A DNA stretch of 64,000 nt from Microvelia longipes (lineage: Eukaryota; Arthropoda; Insecta; Hemiptera; Veliidae): contig JACMZG010001914.1 of assembly GCA_018340805.1 (NCBI GenBank), forward strand, positions 8,999,265-9,063,264, read 5' to 3'. The position numbers and the translations under genes are program-made. Under the pieces are notes generated by a model. That model searched no databases and was not told where the DNA came from. It was given only the letters and a program-made list of their open reading frames with translations. This document shows positions 46,441-58,927 of the stretch, piece by piece (position 1 is the first letter of the stretch; the number at the start of each line of letters is the position of its first letter).

Positions 46441-47847
46441 AGCATGAAAAAAAATTCTTAAAACGCGAAGAAATTATTGGATCGATATGAATGTAGTACA
46501 CACATATAGTACATGTGTGCCATGCACTATTGTGTGTAGTACATAGTACATACCCATAGTACATAAGACTAATGAATGTGCCAAGTTTTTTTATTAAAGT
46601 ATCAGCATTAGTTCTTTTTCATTGAATGACTTATACATGTTTACGACCATTTTGCAATTAAGCCTGAAAAAGTACTACCTCTATTTTCTTTGCATGAAAT
46701 TGAAGGATCAAATCTCCGAACTTACTTTCGATTTTTAGAAAACGGATTTGCAGTTAGAGACACGAGTTCTTCGACAGTATGTTCAAATATATTTTAAGGT
46801 ATTAATACTAACAATCAATTTAAAAGTAGTGTACATAACGTACAACCGCATAATAAGACACATAGAAGTTGTCTTCCACAAAATTTAAAGAAAAGGAAAA
46901 ATTCTAAGGACTTGCTCCCAACCAAATTTACAATATATATTACGACAAAATCGGTAGCAATCAAGTTCTTAAGCAATCAATTACTTAAAATACACTTTTT
47001 TTTGTAATGAAACAGTTATAGGGAAATCGTCGGCATCCTGGCGACCTTGCCGCCATATGAACCAAATTCCTACTTTGTCATTTTTGAAAACCTTATACCT
47101 TGTTATAGCAAGGCAAACAACTAATATTTTAAAATTCCAATAGTAGTACAAGTTTTTTAAAGCAAATTTTTTGTACCTTACAATTTCTTCACTAATTAGG
47201 CGTATTTATTGCAACACCTGTTTTGTTAATTGATTTATACTATAATAAATAAAATGTTTGGTCTTTTTATAAAATACCGCTATAATTTGGCAAAGAATGG
47301 GCGTGGCTGATTAAAATTTCCAATTTTTTACAAATATTCAATTTTTGTAAAAAAATAGACATAATATCTAATCTTCAAGATACATAAGAAATGTATTTAT
47401 TAGTATATATTTACAGTAACAAATATTAAAACTTACTAAGTACACTAAAATATTATTAAATAAGAACTAGCGGGTCTTTGACAATTTTTTACGCTTTTAA
47501 AATGAATCATAATGAACAAATATAATTTTGTAGAAATAAAGTAAAAGTTTGATATTAAAAATAAATTTGGCAAGTGACAATGAAGAGAAAACATAACTTC
47601 TAGTAATAGATGGTGATTATAATTAGCATTTTTGTTAAGTGGTGATAGACTACCTTACAAAAAGGCCACGGAGTTGGGTCTTTTTTGCTAACTACCTTAA
47701 AAGATAGTAGTTAAAAGATGCTAACTACCTTACATGAATTGATAAATAATAGAAAAGTACTGAAAGTTAGATATAAATAAACGATTTATGTATTTATTAA
47801 TTTGTCTTTTCTCAATGGCGAAAGAAATTGGGCCATTTTAAAAAATA
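46441..47847. other. AT-rich non-coding with one SINE-end fragment
   Basis: 47,639-47,715 matches the 3' end of the nested SINE at 58,957-59,527 (AAGGCCACGGAGTTGGGTC, TTTTTTGC). A short TAGTACATA block is at 46,500-46,565. No gene recognised. Confidence 0.5.
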
Positions 47848-48486
47848 ACTGATTGGTGTCCAATCCAGGGGAACACCTGATTGGGTCCAATTCAGGGGAA
47901 CACCTGATGGTGTCCAATCCAGGGAACACTTGATTGGTGTCCAATCCAGGAACACCTGATTGGTGTCCAATCCAGGGAACACTTGATTGGTGTCCAATCC
48001 AGGGGAATACCTGATTGGTGTCCCATTCAGGGAAATACCCTATTGGAGTTCAATCAAGGGAAATACCAGATGGTGTCCAATCCAGGGAACACCTGATTGG
48101 TGTCCAATCCAGGGGAATACCTGATTGGTGTCCAATTCAGAAAAATACCCTATTGGAGTTCAATCAAGGGAAATACCAGATTGGTGTCCAATCCAGGGGA
48201 ACACCTTATTGGTGTCCAATTCAGGGAAATACCCTATTGGTGTTCAATCAAGGGAAATACCAGATTGGTGTCCAATCCAGGGGAACACCTGATTGTTGTC
48301 CAATCCAGGGGAACACCTGATTGTTGTCCAATCCAGGGGAATACCTTATTGGTGTCCAATCCAGGGGAACACCTGATTGGTGTCCAATCCAGGGGAACAC
48401 CTGATTGGTGTCCAATCCAGGGGAACACCTGATTGGTGTCCAATCCAGGGAACACCTGATTGGTGTTCAATCCAGGGGAACAACAA
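47848..48486 (+). repeat. 28-bp minisatellite, about 23 copies
   Basis: Unit: CTGATTGGTGTCCAATCCAG then GGGAACAC, with variants (TTCAATCAAGGGAAATACC). GGAACACC and GGTGTCC within the unit form an imperfect dyad. Because 28 is not a multiple of 3 the peptide phase rotates, yet frames stay open on both strands (for example 48,097-48,432 plus and 48,234-48,470 minus). These are not treated as genes. Confidence 0.92.
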
Positions 48487-48578
48487 AACAGGTCTTAAAA
48501 AATGTTGCAGTGTTGGAAAGGCAAACACTGTAAAATAATAAAATTAAAAATACATTCCACGAGAATGAGTGTTTTAAT

Positions 48579-48697
48579 AATAAAAACAGATTAAGTACAC
48601 AAAAGTCCTATATTTTTTTAATATACAATATATATTATATTATTAATAATATATATTAAAAAAATATAGGACTTTGTGTAATTAATCTGTTTTTATT
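48579..48697. repeat. Fold-back repeat with ~45-bp arms
   Basis: Arms share AATAAAAACAGATTAAKTAC and AGTCCTATATTTTTTTAATA around an AT-only centre. Nearly perfect. Confidence 0.8.
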
Positions 48698-49295
48698 TAT
48701 TTTTTAGTTCACAAGAAAGAAACTTTTTAACAAATATAATACTACACAATATAATTATAAAAAATAACAATAAATAAAAAAATACATAGAATCATATCTT
48801 TAAAAGAACGTGCGAAAAAAAATGTGCCTCTATAATTTAATAACTAATTTAAAATTTGACGGCAAGCAAACAACTATATTAAATTTAACTAATCTTTACT
48901 TAATTAAAAAACTGGTTTCGAGCAATAAAAATAAATTGAACGTTAATAAGTACAAACTTATACTCATCTTCAAGTTAAAACTAAATTACAGGCTTAATAA
49001 TATTACAGTCTTAAATACATTTTGGTCGAGAGATGTTAGTTCTATAATTTGAGCTGTAAGGCAATATAAAAACCAAATTAAGGTAAATACAATTAAATTT
49101 TAACAATTTATTTCGTTTTCGATTTGTTATTGGGTGGTCGATTTAATCGAAATGTAATTTGTAATTAAAAAAATACTTTTGTACTATTCAAGAGTCGGGT
49201 TCGGGGTACCTCAGAACTTTTAATTCTAACGTCGGATTTACTATTCTTATCCTTACTACTTCGGACTGGCTTCGTAGTTATCTCCAATTTAATTG

Positions 49296-49340
<45 letters not shown>

Positions 49341-50240
49341 TATATATATTGATGTCCAATGTAGTTCCTGCTTTAGAGTATTGCTAAAAACTCACTACTG
49401 AGTTTGTTTTATAGTTATTGCTCTTTGTGACAACACTGTACGTTCAAAATATTTGTAAATAGATAGTATTAAAATATTATAATTATAACGAAGATGGTAA
49501 CACTGCTTTACTATAAACCCATGTGAATACACTTACATTATGAAAACACAACATCCACAAAAGAAACATTAAGGACAGTCAAGTAATTTGTGTGAACGAA
49601 ATAAATAATATTAAGCAATTCAATAATATATCTTTTTACGATTTCAAACAAAATTAGGTTTTGAGTTTTTTTGTACAGTTTTTACATTTTTTTTTAGTTC
49701 AAGTTTACTGGTTTGAAGTTACGCAATTGAAACGTTTTAAGGGTAGCGATTAAGTTTTTTTGGACAAGGCGTTTGACTACATTAGAAATTTCAAGGTGTG
49801 CGACTCAACGCATGTTAAAGGTGTGTTAGTATGCTCTAGTAAATTTTATACTGGAAGTTCTCGAAAACTTCCTGAATAGTATGATAGGGAATTTGGAGTA
49901 AAAAAATTTAGTTTTATAATAGTTGTTCTTAAAAAAAGGTGGTTCGTTCTACTCAGATTTAATATATATTTTTTTAATTAAATTTATTAAATTATCTAAT
50001 ATCCGATTTATTTAAACATTATAAAAATTAACATGAAAAGTGGGATGGACTAATAAATAACTGGATTAATAAAATAATTCTGCCAAGCATGGCACAAAGC
50101 TTCTATAATTATTTCGTTTGTTTATTAAATGCCTTATAAAAACTTTACTTCCAAAAAATATAAAAATTATAGTAGTAAATAGATAACAAATTTTAGAGCA
50201 TTTCCTTTGAAAAATTGTGTAATAAGAAGTAATGCTACTG
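48698..50240. other. AT-rich DNA with a composite-repeat tail
   Basis: 49,193-49,285 (minus) holds only the composite repeat's 3' module (GTCGGGTTCGGGGTACCTCAG; decayed GCTTCGTAG hairpin). An (AT)n block is at 49,298-49,350. No gene supported. Confidence 0.55.
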
Positions 50241-50242
50241 CC

Positions 50243-50290
50243 AAAGAGCATGCATGCATACATATAATGCATGCATGTATGCATTTTATG
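50243..50290. repeat. ATGC-rich palindromic block
   Basis: CATGCATGCATACATATAAT then GCATGCATGTATGCAT: alternating purine/pyrimidine and self-complementary, a potential Z-DNA or cruciform site. Confidence 0.7.
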
Positions 50291-50369
50291 TATTTTTCCT
50301 CGAATACTTAGTGGGAGGTTACAAGTGCTCTTATTTTTTCTTAAGGTCCAAAAAAAAAAGAAAAAGCAT

Positions 50370-50700
50370 TATAACGCCAGAGTGTGGGGCTAGACTAAAT
50401 TCCACTACCACTAGGAAATTGCGAGCTTACCCCGTCACTAATTCAAAAAAACTTCGCGTCTGCTGCCGTCGCAGAGACCGCTGACTGGGGCAGACAAGTC
50501 AGAGACCGCCAAATTGACCGCCTCAAACAAAAAGACCTTTAACCTAGATGCTGACCCCACAGTTGACAGGGGCGTCAGCATCAGTTCCTACGATCCTCAG
50601 CTCTGACACTTCACCAGCTGTGAATCTGGTGGGTGCTCATATTATGCCTAGGGTAGCCTGGCACCATAACTGTACATTGGTGACGTCATGTTTTTTTTAT
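50370..50700. other. GC-richer block, possible old transposon coding fragment
   Basis: More balanced composition than its surroundings (for example CGTCTGCTGCCGTCGCAGAG, GACCCCACAGTTGACAGGGG). Frames are short on both strands and no domain was recognised. It could be a decayed retrotransposon fragment: TATAAATATA and a T-rich leader follow at about 50,860-50,935, but no LTR pair was found. Confidence 0.3.
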
Positions 50701-50935
50701 TTTACGTAACAGTTACGATTTCATATTAATATTACATTATTTTTCGACTGTTTTGTCTTAAATTATGTAAAGTGAATTTTATCTATTCTTTACCTATCCG
50801 TGTTGTATAAGATGATTTAACGTGACGTCACTGAGAAATACCCGCAATTTGTAAGGTGAATTATAAATATATGCTCTGATAGGGTTTGTAGAAGAGTGGG
50901 GAGTCTCTATTCTCTTTCTAGGGAGACTTTTATAT

Positions 50936-51222
50936 AGTCCAAGAGCCCAGGGGTGTTTTGTTAATAAAAAGTGTAATGGCTGGAACCGGTCTCAATTTTT
51001 CGTAAATATCTTCCTGAACAAGGATCTGCAATTCTTCCAACTCGTATCGGATGGGTGTCCCAGGCAAGAACGCATTTTAGGGGTCAAAGGTTCTGGGACA
51101 TCCATCCGATACGAGTCGGCAGAATTGCAGATCCTTGTTCAAGAAGATATTTACGAAAAATTGAGACCGGTTCCAGCCATTACACTTTTTATTCACAAAA
51201 CACCCCTGGGCTCTTGGTCTAA
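50936..51222. repeat. Fold-back repeat with ~120-bp arms
   Basis: Arms share CCAAGAGCCCAGGGGTGTTT, GTAATGGCTGGAACCGGTCT, AACAAGGATCTGCAATTCT and CTCGTATCGGATGG; spacer about 50 bp. Identity is high, so a recent or conserved fold-back. Confidence 0.88.
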
Positions 51223-51399
51223 TAGGAGTAAGTGAGATATGGCACCATATGGAAACTGTTTTACTAGATTTAGATCTAGACCCCCCCCCTAATCACTGAA
51301 TTCTTTTACCTAAGTCCTTCCTCTAAGTATTAGTCTCTTTGGCTACTGCTAAGGCGTAAACCGGAATGAAGTGCTTTGTCGAACAAGAAAGCACGGTTT

Positions 51400-51610
51400 A
51401 ATGACGTCGTAAAGAAAACAATTTCCGGATAGCACAACTAGACCTAAAGATTGTTTTTTTATTAAGTTTCAACTCTCCATCATAAATGCGCTGGGAGCAA
51501 CAATGATAACAGACGCACACACATATACACACAGAAAACCACGTAAGAGGTCTTAAAAATACCTGGAACTGATAATTCCGGAAACATTCCGTATGTCATC
51601 GGTAAAAATC
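51400..51610 (-). mobile_element. Composite 5S-like repeat, 5' fragment
   Basis: TGACGTCGTAAAGAAAACAA, TTTCAACTCTCCATCATAAA, ATGATAACAGACGCACACAC and AACTGATAATTCCGG follow the family order on the minus strand. Confidence 0.65.
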
Positions 51611-51639
51611 AAAAAAAGTAAAAATCCCAAATGTTTTAT

Positions 51640-52136
51640 GTTTTCTATATATATTTCCCACGATTTCGTCCTAGCTTTTCCATAATTATCACATCCTAAT
51701 AAACAGCATTACAAGAATGTAGGACTATTTTTAAAATGATTTTACATTATTAATTATAAATTACATAATTTATCTTTGTTCCAGGTTTGTGCGAGAAATT
51801 ATTAACATACGCGATGTTTAATACAATAATGAAAGAGTTATAAATTTAATTTTGTAACAATTATTGGTAAGAGTTTTTTTCTATAACTTAGTTAACCTAC
51901 AAGTACCAATTAAAAATTTGTCATAATAATATAGTACCATCATAGTATACAGTATCATCATACATTAACATTTATTATCATATATATCATTTATTTATCA
52001 CAATGATTAATATAGTATTTATCATAATATTTTTTATTATACTTAATATAATATTTATCTATAATATCTATAATATTCCATCTATTATCTATATCTATAA
52101 TATATATCTATTATATCTATAATATTTATATTTGTT
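51640..52136. other. AT-rich low-complexity DNA
   Basis: From 51,920 it is dominated by degenerate ATAATATTTATCAT/TATCTATAATAT repeats. No gene. Confidence 0.55.
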
Positions 52137-52641
52137 ATAAGGCGCGATCGAATATCCACGGCCTTCTAGAACATTGGATCACCAACAAACTTTTTTTAAA
52201 ACTTTTTGTTTCAAAATTTTCAGTAATTAGCCGGATTTGCGATAAATGAAGCCTATTTCCGTAATCTGCACGCTCTTTTGGTTAATCTCAAAGAGTATTT
52301 ACATTCGCTCAACGATTTATTTTTAATCTAACTTGGTACATACATAACTACTGTTAGACGTCAATGTTAACAAATATGACATGTCAAAATATAACACAAA
52401 TCAGGTAGATAACATTGACGTCTAACAGTAGTTATGTATGTACCAAGTTAGATTAAAAATAAATCGTTGAGTGAATGTAAATACTCTTGGAGATTAACCA
52501 AATGAGCGTGCAAATTACGGAAATAGGCTTTATTTATCACAAATCCGGCTAATTACTAAACATTTTGAAAAAAAAGTTATAAAAAAAGTTTGTTGGTGAT
52601 CCAATGTATTAGAAGGCCGTGGATATTCGACCGCGCCTTAT
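52137..52641. mobile_element. Large fold-back element, ~233-bp arms, 40-bp loop
   Basis: Arms 52,137-52,369 and 52,410-52,641 are reverse complements with few differences (shared: ATAAGGCGCG, GAATATCCACGGCCTTCTAG, GCCGGATTTGCGATAAATGA, ACTGTTAGACGTCAATGTTA). The element is almost entirely inverted repeat, like Foldback-type or hairpin MITEs. No TSD recognised. Confidence 0.9.
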
Positions 52642-53041
52642 TAAACTTAATATAATATTTAGCATAATATGGCATTTATGATAAATGTTTTAAAACATTA
52701 CAGGGAGCCATGATATTCCGACGAATAATGTGACGATTACATTAGATTAAGATTTGGATTATGAACCTTAGACCATGTTTCGTCCTGAAATGGTTGTTTA
52801 TACCATTCCTTCTAGATGGGTGGGTGGTCCCTTAAGATGACTATCGTGATGCTCTAAGCGCGCTTTTAATCTGGGTCTAAAATTGTACCAAAATTTTCTT
52901 TGTGGCCATACTTGACAATGAATCGTTAATTTGTAATGATTGATTATGAATCAAAATTAATAAAAAAAAACTTTATCTCACATTTACATACTTACTACGA
53001 ATTCATTAGCACACCTATCCATGAAAGAAAAATTTATTATT

Positions 53042-53090
53042 ATTCTCACCGGTTACCCATTCAAGTACTGATCATGCTCAATACAGCTTA
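53042..53090 (-). repeat. 5S rRNA-derived segment
   Basis: Minus strand: AGCATGATCAGTACTTGAATGG then GTAACCGG and GAGAATA, closer to canonical 5S than the other copies (AGTACTTG is kept). The GCGAAGC hairpin module was not seen next to it. Too short and isolated to be a 5S gene. Confidence 0.6.
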
Positions 53091-53154
53091 ACTCAAATGA
53101 TAAGTAACAATACCGTTTGAAAAGTTGCAAGTGATAAAATAAAATTGAAGACAC

Positions 53155-53503
53155 GGAAACCGTCGATACTTGCTGTTTGATATGAATATCCCTGGACCGA
53201 TTTCGGCATAAAGTCATCATCAGCAGGCGGGGCAACACTCGAGCTCTCAACTAATAAAGTTATATCAAGTGTCTTAGTAAGACTTTAAGTTCACTGATGA
53301 TATAATAAGATAATAAGAGATAATATAATAAGATAATATAATAAGAGCACGACGAGCCCTCTTAAAACCGTCGTTTTAATTGAGACTCACTTATATAACT
53401 TTATTAGTTGAGAGCTCGAGTGTTGCCTCGCCTGCTGATGATGGCGTTAAACCAAAACCGGTCCAGGGATATTTATATCCAACAGCAAGTATCGACGGAA
53501 GCC
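53155..53503. repeat. Fold-back repeat with ~120-bp arms
   Basis: Arms 53,155-53,274 and 53,385-53,503 share CGTCGATACTTGCTGTT, CATCATCAGCAGGCG, GGCAACACTCGAGCTCTCAA and CTAATAAAGTTATAT. The ~110-bp spacer holds (GATAATATAATAA)n. The arm is related to 35,607-35,690. Confidence 0.85.
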
Positions 53504-53559
53504 GATTCATTAATTGCTTCTTCAACTTGCGGTAAATACATTTTTAATTAAATGAAACT

Positions 53560-54539
53560 TCGTAATTGTGTTTGTTATAAAATTTAAACGTTTTTAAATT
53601 ATGTTTGTTCATGTCTTTCAATAAATATGATATACAATACAGCATGTTACAAGATAAAAATGTCTGGGTCCAATAATTATTTTATTTAATTTTTGAAATC
53701 GTTACGAAGTCATTAAAGGGTATTAATGACACCATAAACATTTCATTTCTCGCACGACACAAGGTCAGTTTTGCAATTGTTTGCCACACCTAACTCTCAG
53801 ATACGATCATCATAAATTATTGTCAAGTATGTTAACTGCGTGTATTGTCAGTTATAATAGAAATATTTTTAGTTATAATGATTATAAGAGCTACATAGGC
53901 TTCCGTGGTTCATGTCAAGAAGGATACAAGTTTTTGGTAATGACTGCTTCAATATAGATGAAAAATCCGACGGTTGCTTCCACTGTGGGAGACATCTTCA
54001 GGGACGTAGGACATCATAGATGAACACTCTATGTTTTCCAAAACTCAACTCATACATATACACTTATGTTTATATGTTTTTTATATGTTTATGTTACTTA
54101 TGTTTTTTTTATTTTTTTACACTTACGTATAAATTCATTCTTTTACCTCATAAAATTACCTTCATTACCTATAAAATTATAATTTAGAAATATTTTTGTA
54201 AAAACAAACAACGACCGTACAATGTATAGTAGGTAAATTTTAGCCAAAAAAAAATAAAAGTGACCTTTGATTCAGAGATCTCGGGGGGCATATTAACCTA
54301 CCTTAAAAATCCTTTATTATTTATCTATTTTCTATCTATTTTATATCTAATATTATTCTATTTTGTTTATCTAAGGCTATAATATTTTAAGAGGAGATTG
54401 ATTTTCTTAGGCCAGGTAACATGTCCCACAAGATCCCTTTAAGTCCTGTATTCAAAGAAAGTCCGTCTCCAGTCTCCAGTTCCTTAAGGAAGCCTGAAAC
54501 CTCCTAAAGAGGAATATAGAAAGTCAAATATAGACATTT
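53560..54539. other. AT-rich DNA with one arm of the 35,139 fold-back family
   Basis: 53,890-54,050 matches a single arm (AGGCTTCCGTGGTTCATGTC; CGGTTGCTTCCACTGTGG; GGGACGTAGGACATCAT). The rest is AT-rich without genes. Confidence 0.6.
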
Positions 54540-54875
54540 TAAGCTTGTTTTAGGTCTATTTAGAGTCCTTAAGGACTCCTTTAGGCGACTTTAGGGACTC
54601 CTTTAGGTGGCCTTAAGGACTCCTTAAGGAATCTTTTAGGTTTCTTAAGGAGTCCTTAAATACTTCTTTGGGTATTCTTAAGGACTCTTTTAGGTGTCAT
54701 TAAGGACTACATTAGGTGTCCTTATAGAATCCTTTAGGTGTCTTTCAAGAATCCTTTAGGTGTCCTTAAAGACACCTTTAGAGGTCCTTAAGGAATCTTC
54801 TAGATGCCCTTAAGAACTTTTAAAGGACTTCTAAGGAATCTCTTAAGGAGTCCTTAAGGACACCCTAAGTCATAG
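54540..54875. repeat. CCTTAAGG-rich degenerate tandem repeat (~24-26 bp)
   Basis: Units approximate CCTTAAGGACTCCTTTAGGTGT. The core CCTTAAGG is a perfect palindrome, so single units can pair with each other. About 12 degenerate units. Confidence 0.75.
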
Positions 54876-55723
54876 GTAATGAAAACGTTATTGAATACGA
54901 ACTTAAGTCTTTGAAATTGTATACTTTTATTATTACTACAATATTTATTTAACAATTTTATTTCGATTTACTTACGAAAAGACAATTCCATTAAAACCTA
55001 TTTATCATTATCTTTCACAATATAAAGCAGGAAGAGAATGAAATAAAAAGTAAAAAAAACTAATAAAGTGTGATAAAACAATTCCAGGTATATTTTCCCA
55101 TCACGATATTGCCCTAGAAAATCGCAAATCATAGTAAGTAATGTATAATGCCATCAAAGTGATAACACGATCACATCATTTTAGTGTAGTCTTAAAAATT
55201 TATTTTATAATGTTGCCAAATTGTTGTAGATATTATTTATCTTTAACATTTGCGAAGACTACTATTTTAAAATAAGTTTATAATTTTTCAAAATTATTAT
55301 GAATAAAGCGTGGTGATACAGTAATAATGGTAATAGTGGTAATGCAACTGCGACTGGCAAGATTTATTTTAAATATATTATAAACTTAGTACCTAAACTT
55401 ACTTAAATAATTTGAAGTAAAGTAAATCGTGAAGTTTATTCATAAATGAATATAAGATGGAATAATAATATATCATTTGATACTACCGATTTTTGCAAAA
55501 AATTAATAGTTAATACAGTATAATTGAGCGAGAAACACCTAGGAAATGTAACAAGCAAAATGCAATGCTACATCTGGGAACTGTTCCATCATTGATGGCT
55601 CGACATAACGTCATGTCTCACTCTGTTTCGTTAAGTCTCATCGCGTCCCTCTTAACTCGTCAGGGCGCCGAAAGAGCTTGAGAATGAGTTCAGGCTCTGT
55701 CGGTGCCCTAATGAGTTAGATGT
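54876..55723. other. AT-rich non-coding
   Basis: No gene recognised; 55,560-55,720 is more GC-rich without a frame. Confidence 0.5.
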
Positions 55724-55731
55724 AACGAAAC

Positions 55732-56161
55732 CAAGGATCTTAAATAAAGAGGATGACGCACTAAGTCGATTTGCCATACAAAAAAGTGACCCCATCGAAA
55801 ACCAAAAAATAGAGAGAATTCAACACGAAACACGTCAAAAACCAACAGCACATACTTGGTACAAACTGCGCATGCTTACAATTCTTATAACAGCGCAGGT
55901 CTTAAATTTTAGAGGTGCTTGAGAAGGTTATAACAAAACACACTTAAATCATCACTGTAGTGGCAAAGTATAATCCAAAATTTAAAACTTTTAGAAAGTT
56001 TAGGAGCAAACTCGATAACCTTGCTACATAACCTGCATTTGGCGCCTTTGTTTCCTTATAACCAAGGGGAAGGTAAGTTTGCTCCTATTTCTCTATCTCA
56101 TACAACTTCCATGTGGGTCAGAAAGGTCAGAATGCGTCATCCCCTATATTCAAGATTCTTG
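55732..56161. mobile_element. hAT-type MITE, copy 2, perfect 8-bp TSD
   Basis: Same family and orientation as 32,004-32,498. Flanked by AACGAAAC at 55,724-55,731 and 56,162-56,169. 430 bp; internal deletions relative to copy 1. The 80-codon frame at 56,021-56,263 overlaps its end and is not a gene. Confidence 0.88.
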
Positions 56162-56169
56162 AACGAAAC

Positions 56170-57490
56170 AGAGTGGGACATGGGGATAAGTACGAATGGG
56201 AATAAGAATGGAATAATATTAGATAAAAAAATAAATGTATCTTGTAAAAAAACAACGTCATAAGCTCATTTTTCCTTTTAAAAATACGCTAAAAATAAAG
56301 AGTCAAATAAATAAATTTAGCCTAACCTCAAACTAAAGCAATTCGGGTCACTAAAACGATCTCTGTCTACAAGGTATCTAAATCCATTGTATCGTGTCTG
56401 ATTCCATTTCTATCTGATATTTAAGATAACGCAGTAATATAACTTGTTGAACTATAGTTAACAAAGAATGTTAACTTTTAACAAAAATATTCAATGCCAT
56501 TTCTTTAACATTACAAAAAAAAAGAAAAAAAGTTACAAAATCTCTTCCTTAAGAGAAATTGAATACATTTTTCTTTTAAACACACTTACTATTTCGATAC
56601 TTATGATGGAAAGGAAAAATTCAATCTTTTACCTAATAAAGTGAAACTTGACAGTTTTGAATCCTGATTATTCTCACATTATGACTGACTTTTTTTTCAT
56701 AAATAGACAGACATGAAAAATTGAGCATATTTGTGTATTTTTATTAGCTAAGGAAAAAATCTAATAATATTTTTAATCTTTAATAAATCTTTAGTCGTCC
56801 GCTTATTTCGTAATTTCCGTAATTGCTCATAAAAAAAGACTATCGATAGTTTTACCGCCTATATTTATTTTATTATTTTTAGCACGTGTATATTTAGCAA
56901 TATTCATAACAAAATTCATCTATTACAACTCCTTAAAATCTTGGTTTACATTTTATTTTAAAACATATGTACAATAAAATTATAGAGACATATTTTTTTT
57001 CAAATCTTAAAGTACTCGTAAAAATGATAAATTTACATAGGGAAAATTTAAATAAAGCATATTTACGTAGTTCACTTTTACTTCAGCTAACCTCAGAAGT
57101 AAATTGCTTGTCACCCTTGAAACAAGCACTAAAATTTTTGTCTCGCGGCTTCACTTAGTTTCTGAATAGTAGAAACAAATCCAGTGTGTTGTTTAGCCCA
57201 ATTGGTACTTTTTTGGTACAGAATGTCTTATTCCAGTAATTAAAATGATTTTTTTCGGGCGGCTATAAAGTAGGCACTTTACACCCTCAAACAAGTAGGT
57301 GAAATGCCTTATTTACCGTATGCGACAATTTCGAAGTTTTTTAAGGTCGTTAAAGTTACTCAAATGACCACTAGGTGGGCGCTAGTAGTTTATTACAAGG
57401 TTATAATATTACCTTCCTTGTATTGATTATTCAGACATTGGAAGTATGCCCCGCCAGAATTTTAGCTAGCGAGGCGACCAAAAGAAGTTT
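56170..57490. other. AT-rich non-coding
   Basis: The 63-codon frame at 56,967-57,158 has no motif. Nothing else recognised. Confidence 0.5.
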
Positions 57491-57491
57491 A

Positions 57492-57640
57492 CCTACTATT
57501 TCTACTATTACTATTTCTACGACTACTATTTCTACTATTTTTACTACTACTATTTCTACGACTACTATTTCTACTTTTAACTACTACTATTTCTACTACT
57601 AATATTTCTACGACTTCTATTTCTACTACTATACATTATT
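57492..57640 (+). repeat. ~15-bp minisatellite
   Basis: Degenerate units of ACTACTATTTCTACG. In one frame it reads as a Thr/Ile/Ser repeat (57,375-57,602), considered repeat-driven. Confidence 0.8.
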
Positions 57641-58840
57641 CTTTTTTCGGAAAAAATAGCATATGCTATACAACTGGGAATGATTTTTTTTAGCTCGGCT
57701 CCGTTTAGTCTCGCTTAGCTCGATAGTAAATAAAAAGTCAAGTTAGTAAATATAAGTCGCCACGGTCAAAGAAGACCCTCCTCACAGTCTCATAACACAC
57801 ACAGTCTCATCAGCAAAATTAAAAACTTCCTTAAAAAAAATATAATTATAAAAAAGTAAAGAACTTAGATTTTGTAGGATGAATCAAAACTATTTTTTGA
57901 ACTTTGAACTACCTTTTTAACTTTAATTTTTCAATTTACTTAATTTTTGTTTACCCAAAGAAGTAAATTATAAAGTTATTCAACTGAAAGTAAATACTTC
58001 CAGATGTGAAGTTAAAAAATACAAAGTCATGCTTTCCCCGTTAAGAACTAAAAAGATAATCGATTAAAATCAGAAATAACTGAAAGTTGATTTTTGAGGG
58101 AAAGATTTATAAAAAAACAGTAGTGTGCCTTATGGTTTAAAACGTACCTAAAGAGATGTTCTATTTTTTCACGAGAGGGATATATCAAAGTTTTTTTTGT
58201 TTTTGACAGACTAATTAGTAGACCAGTTCAAAGGTAGGCGAAGATACTTTAAAAAAATATTATTTATTAACACTTTTTAAGCAAAAACCCCTTTTACTTT
58301 TAAGTAAGTTACAGTGAAAGTAGTAAATGAACTTTCTCGTTTTAAATCTGTCTTTGATACATAACTGGTGTCTTTTTTTTAAATAATATTAAATTTCATT
58401 TAAAAAAATCAGGTTTTATGGGGTAAAAACGGAACTATTCTACATCAGGTTCAAGAGTGAGAATGGAACAAGTTGATTCCCGAGTTGAATTTTATGGCCA
58501 TGTGACGTAATGAAAGGATGAGCGGAATTTGAGTTGAGTTCTGTTATTTTGTACCTTCCAGGTGATTAAATTGTTTTAATTAGAGTGGGATGTCGAAAAT
58601 TAGTTAGGCACCACTTTTGCTCGCATATAATTATCCCTTGTTTAAATTTTAATTATAAGGATTATATATTTTAACGACCATTAAAATAATAATAGCCATA
58701 ATAATAATAATAATAAAAGAATAACAGCCAGAGGAATCACATAATAAAACATAATAACTTTTAATAATATGCGTAGTTAAATAAAAAAGATTTAAAATTA
58801 TACTTTATTTGAATGACATATCCTCCGTTGACACGAGTAT
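57641..58840. other. AT-rich non-coding
   Basis: No gene or repeat family recognised; a short (AAT)n is near 58,685-58,715. Confidence 0.5.
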
Positions 58841-58844
58841 ACAA

Positions 58845-58889
58845 ATTTGCCAAATCCCTAGACTAGCGTACAAAACGTTGTCTGTCTGT

Positions 58890-58927
<38 letters not shown>

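Noticed and set aside
48015..48470. Repeat peptides of 78-111 aa on both strands
   Set aside because: A 28-bp minisatellite without stops opens frames on both strands; the phase rotates and no start, leader or splice context was seen.
47848..48486. Possible CRISPR-like array
   Set aside because: Units are contiguous with no unique spacers, and the context is an animal genome.
56021..56263. 80-codon frame as a gene
   Set aside because: Most of it lies in the hAT-type MITE.
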